DNA of 64,000 nucleotides from JBGSUZ01 sp043770095 (GTDB taxonomy: Bacteria > Bacillota > Clostridia > Peptostreptococcales > Acidaminobacteraceae). The stretch is from NCBI GenBank assembly GCA_043770095.1, contig JAYVIR010000087.1:20207-84206 (forward strand). Direction: 5' to 3'. Made by a program: the position numbers and the translations under genes. This document shows positions 63,529 through 64,000 of this stretch, piece after piece. The notes beneath the pieces are model-generated. The model worked only from the letters and a program-made list of their open reading frames with translations, was not told the origin of the DNA and did no database searches. The stretch's first letter is position 1. Each line of letters opens with the position of its first letter.

Positions 63529-63675
63529 CTAGCGCTTTTTCAACTTTACAACACACTCTACATGCCTTGAGGCGACAATAATGATGTCGTTAGAACCTAT
63601 TGGGGCCTTGGCGGAGGGGTATTTCTCCTTAAATTCTTTGATTTTGAGTATACTTATTTCTAACAAAACTACGAC
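63529..63675 (-). pseudogene. C-terminal remnant (possible rRNA methyltransferase tail)
   Basis: A 48-codon frame without start, ending in KEKYPSAKAPIGSNDIIIVA and SRHVECVVKL. The HVECVVKL ending recalls 23S rRNA uracil-5-methyltransferases (RlmCD), but the match is short. A decayed relative lies at 47714-47785. Confidence 0.35.
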
Positions 63676-63705
63676 TTATTGAAATATTTATTTTACAACA
63701 ATCAA

Positions 63706-63906
63706 TTAAGAGAACTCGCTTTTTTTCATTCTTTTCTTTTCTAAATACATTAAGTCATCTGCATTTTTTAAGACCTCTGCAAAATCTTCTGTAATGTCCT
63801 CGTGGTCAATTTCAACAATGCCAGCTGCCAATGACGTCCCTTTGGAGGCTTCCGCATAAAGATGATTTAAGCGATTCATTGCTAAAATGGAATCACTATA
63901 GCCCCC
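63706..63906 (-). pseudogene. GGDEF-domain protein truncated by an insertion sequence
   Basis: The minus-strand frame ends at 63706 and carries the last 65 or so residues of a GGDEF domain (SLAAGIVEIDHEDITEDFAE, VLKNADDLMYLEKKRMKKSE). It is cut at about 63907 where the insertion element starts, so the GGDEF active site is missing from this window. Confidence 0.6.
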
Positions 63907-64000
63907 TGTGTTAGGATAGTTGTCGTAGGGTCATGAAAAATGTATAGTGAGTTAACCCGACAAACAAGGAGAAGACAATGGCTCGTTATACAACCGAATT
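63907..64000 (+). mobile_element. left end of an IS3-like insertion sequence (runs off the window)
   Basis: Sequence beginning TGTGTTAGGATAG, typical of IS ends, interrupts the GGDEF gene. An OrfA-type transposase frame starts at 63978 behind AAGGAG (MARYTTE...), as in IS150/IS3-family elements. The rest lies outside the window, so family and right end are provisional. Confidence 0.6.

Noticed and set aside
1..64000. CRISPR arrays, tRNA or rRNA genes
   Set aside because: No regularly spaced repeats, no tRNA cloverleaf and no rRNA sequence were recognised while reading; a covariance search would be decisive.

Overview
The window looks like a chromosomal segment of a low-GC, anaerobic Bacillota (Clostridia). 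The signs are AGGAGG-type ribosome binding sites, TTG and GTG starts, CcpA-type catabolite control, PTS operons, many ferredoxin-like Fe-S flavoproteins and short U-tailed terminators. A Fusibacter- or Acidaminobacter-like organism would fit, but the genus is a guess. No rRNA, tRNA, CRISPR array or prophage was seen.

Layout. 0-2 kb: peroxide-stress pair (OhrR-type MarR regulator, glutathione peroxidase), a broken Eis-like acetyltransferase and an unknown small gene. 2.1-7.1 kb: operon hypB-hypA-(900-residue Fe-S flavoprotein)-nikMN, with no hydrogenase nearby. 7.3-10.7 kb: dus, then an integrase-like protein translationally coupled to an FAD amine-oxidase-like protein. 11.3-15.2 kb: Zur-type regulator and zinc ABC transporter behind a perfect palindromic operator. 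15.3-18.8 kb: GltD-like oxidoreductase, RsmH-type methyltransferase, HD-GYP protein. 19.0-27.8 kb: a giant cyclic beta-1,2-glucan synthase with a TTG start and a leader terminator. 28.2-33.4 kb: a second Fe-S flavoprotein, divergent from a second integrase-like/FAD pair. 33.4-44.5 kb: MBL hydrolase with DUF3006 partner, cell-wall lipoproteins, PRC-barrel protein, GNAT-nitrilase fusion, MFS, threonine aldolase, GNAT-DTW fusion. 44.5-50 kb: hemerythrin-GGDEF protein among many decayed genes. 51-61.1 kb: a self-contained mannitol-type PTS operon (two EII, MtlR, PfkB kinase, Zn dehydrogenase, HPr, EI) behind a cre-overlapped promoter. 61.1-64 kb: chimeric and frameshifted genes, a MarR regulator with twin operators, and an IS3-like element cut off by the window edge that truncates a GGDEF gene.

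The most unusual feature is a duplicated module. Twice in 30 kb a long Fe-S/GltD-type flavoprotein lies next to a two-gene cassette. The cassette encodes a transposase-like protein that has lost its DDE residues but keeps its helix-turn-helix, coupled to a small FAD oxidoreductase. The two copies are diverged paralogues in different orientations, which suggests a maintained functional unit rather than a recent insertion. I propose it as a candidate undescribed redox system with a domesticated DNA-binding transposase.
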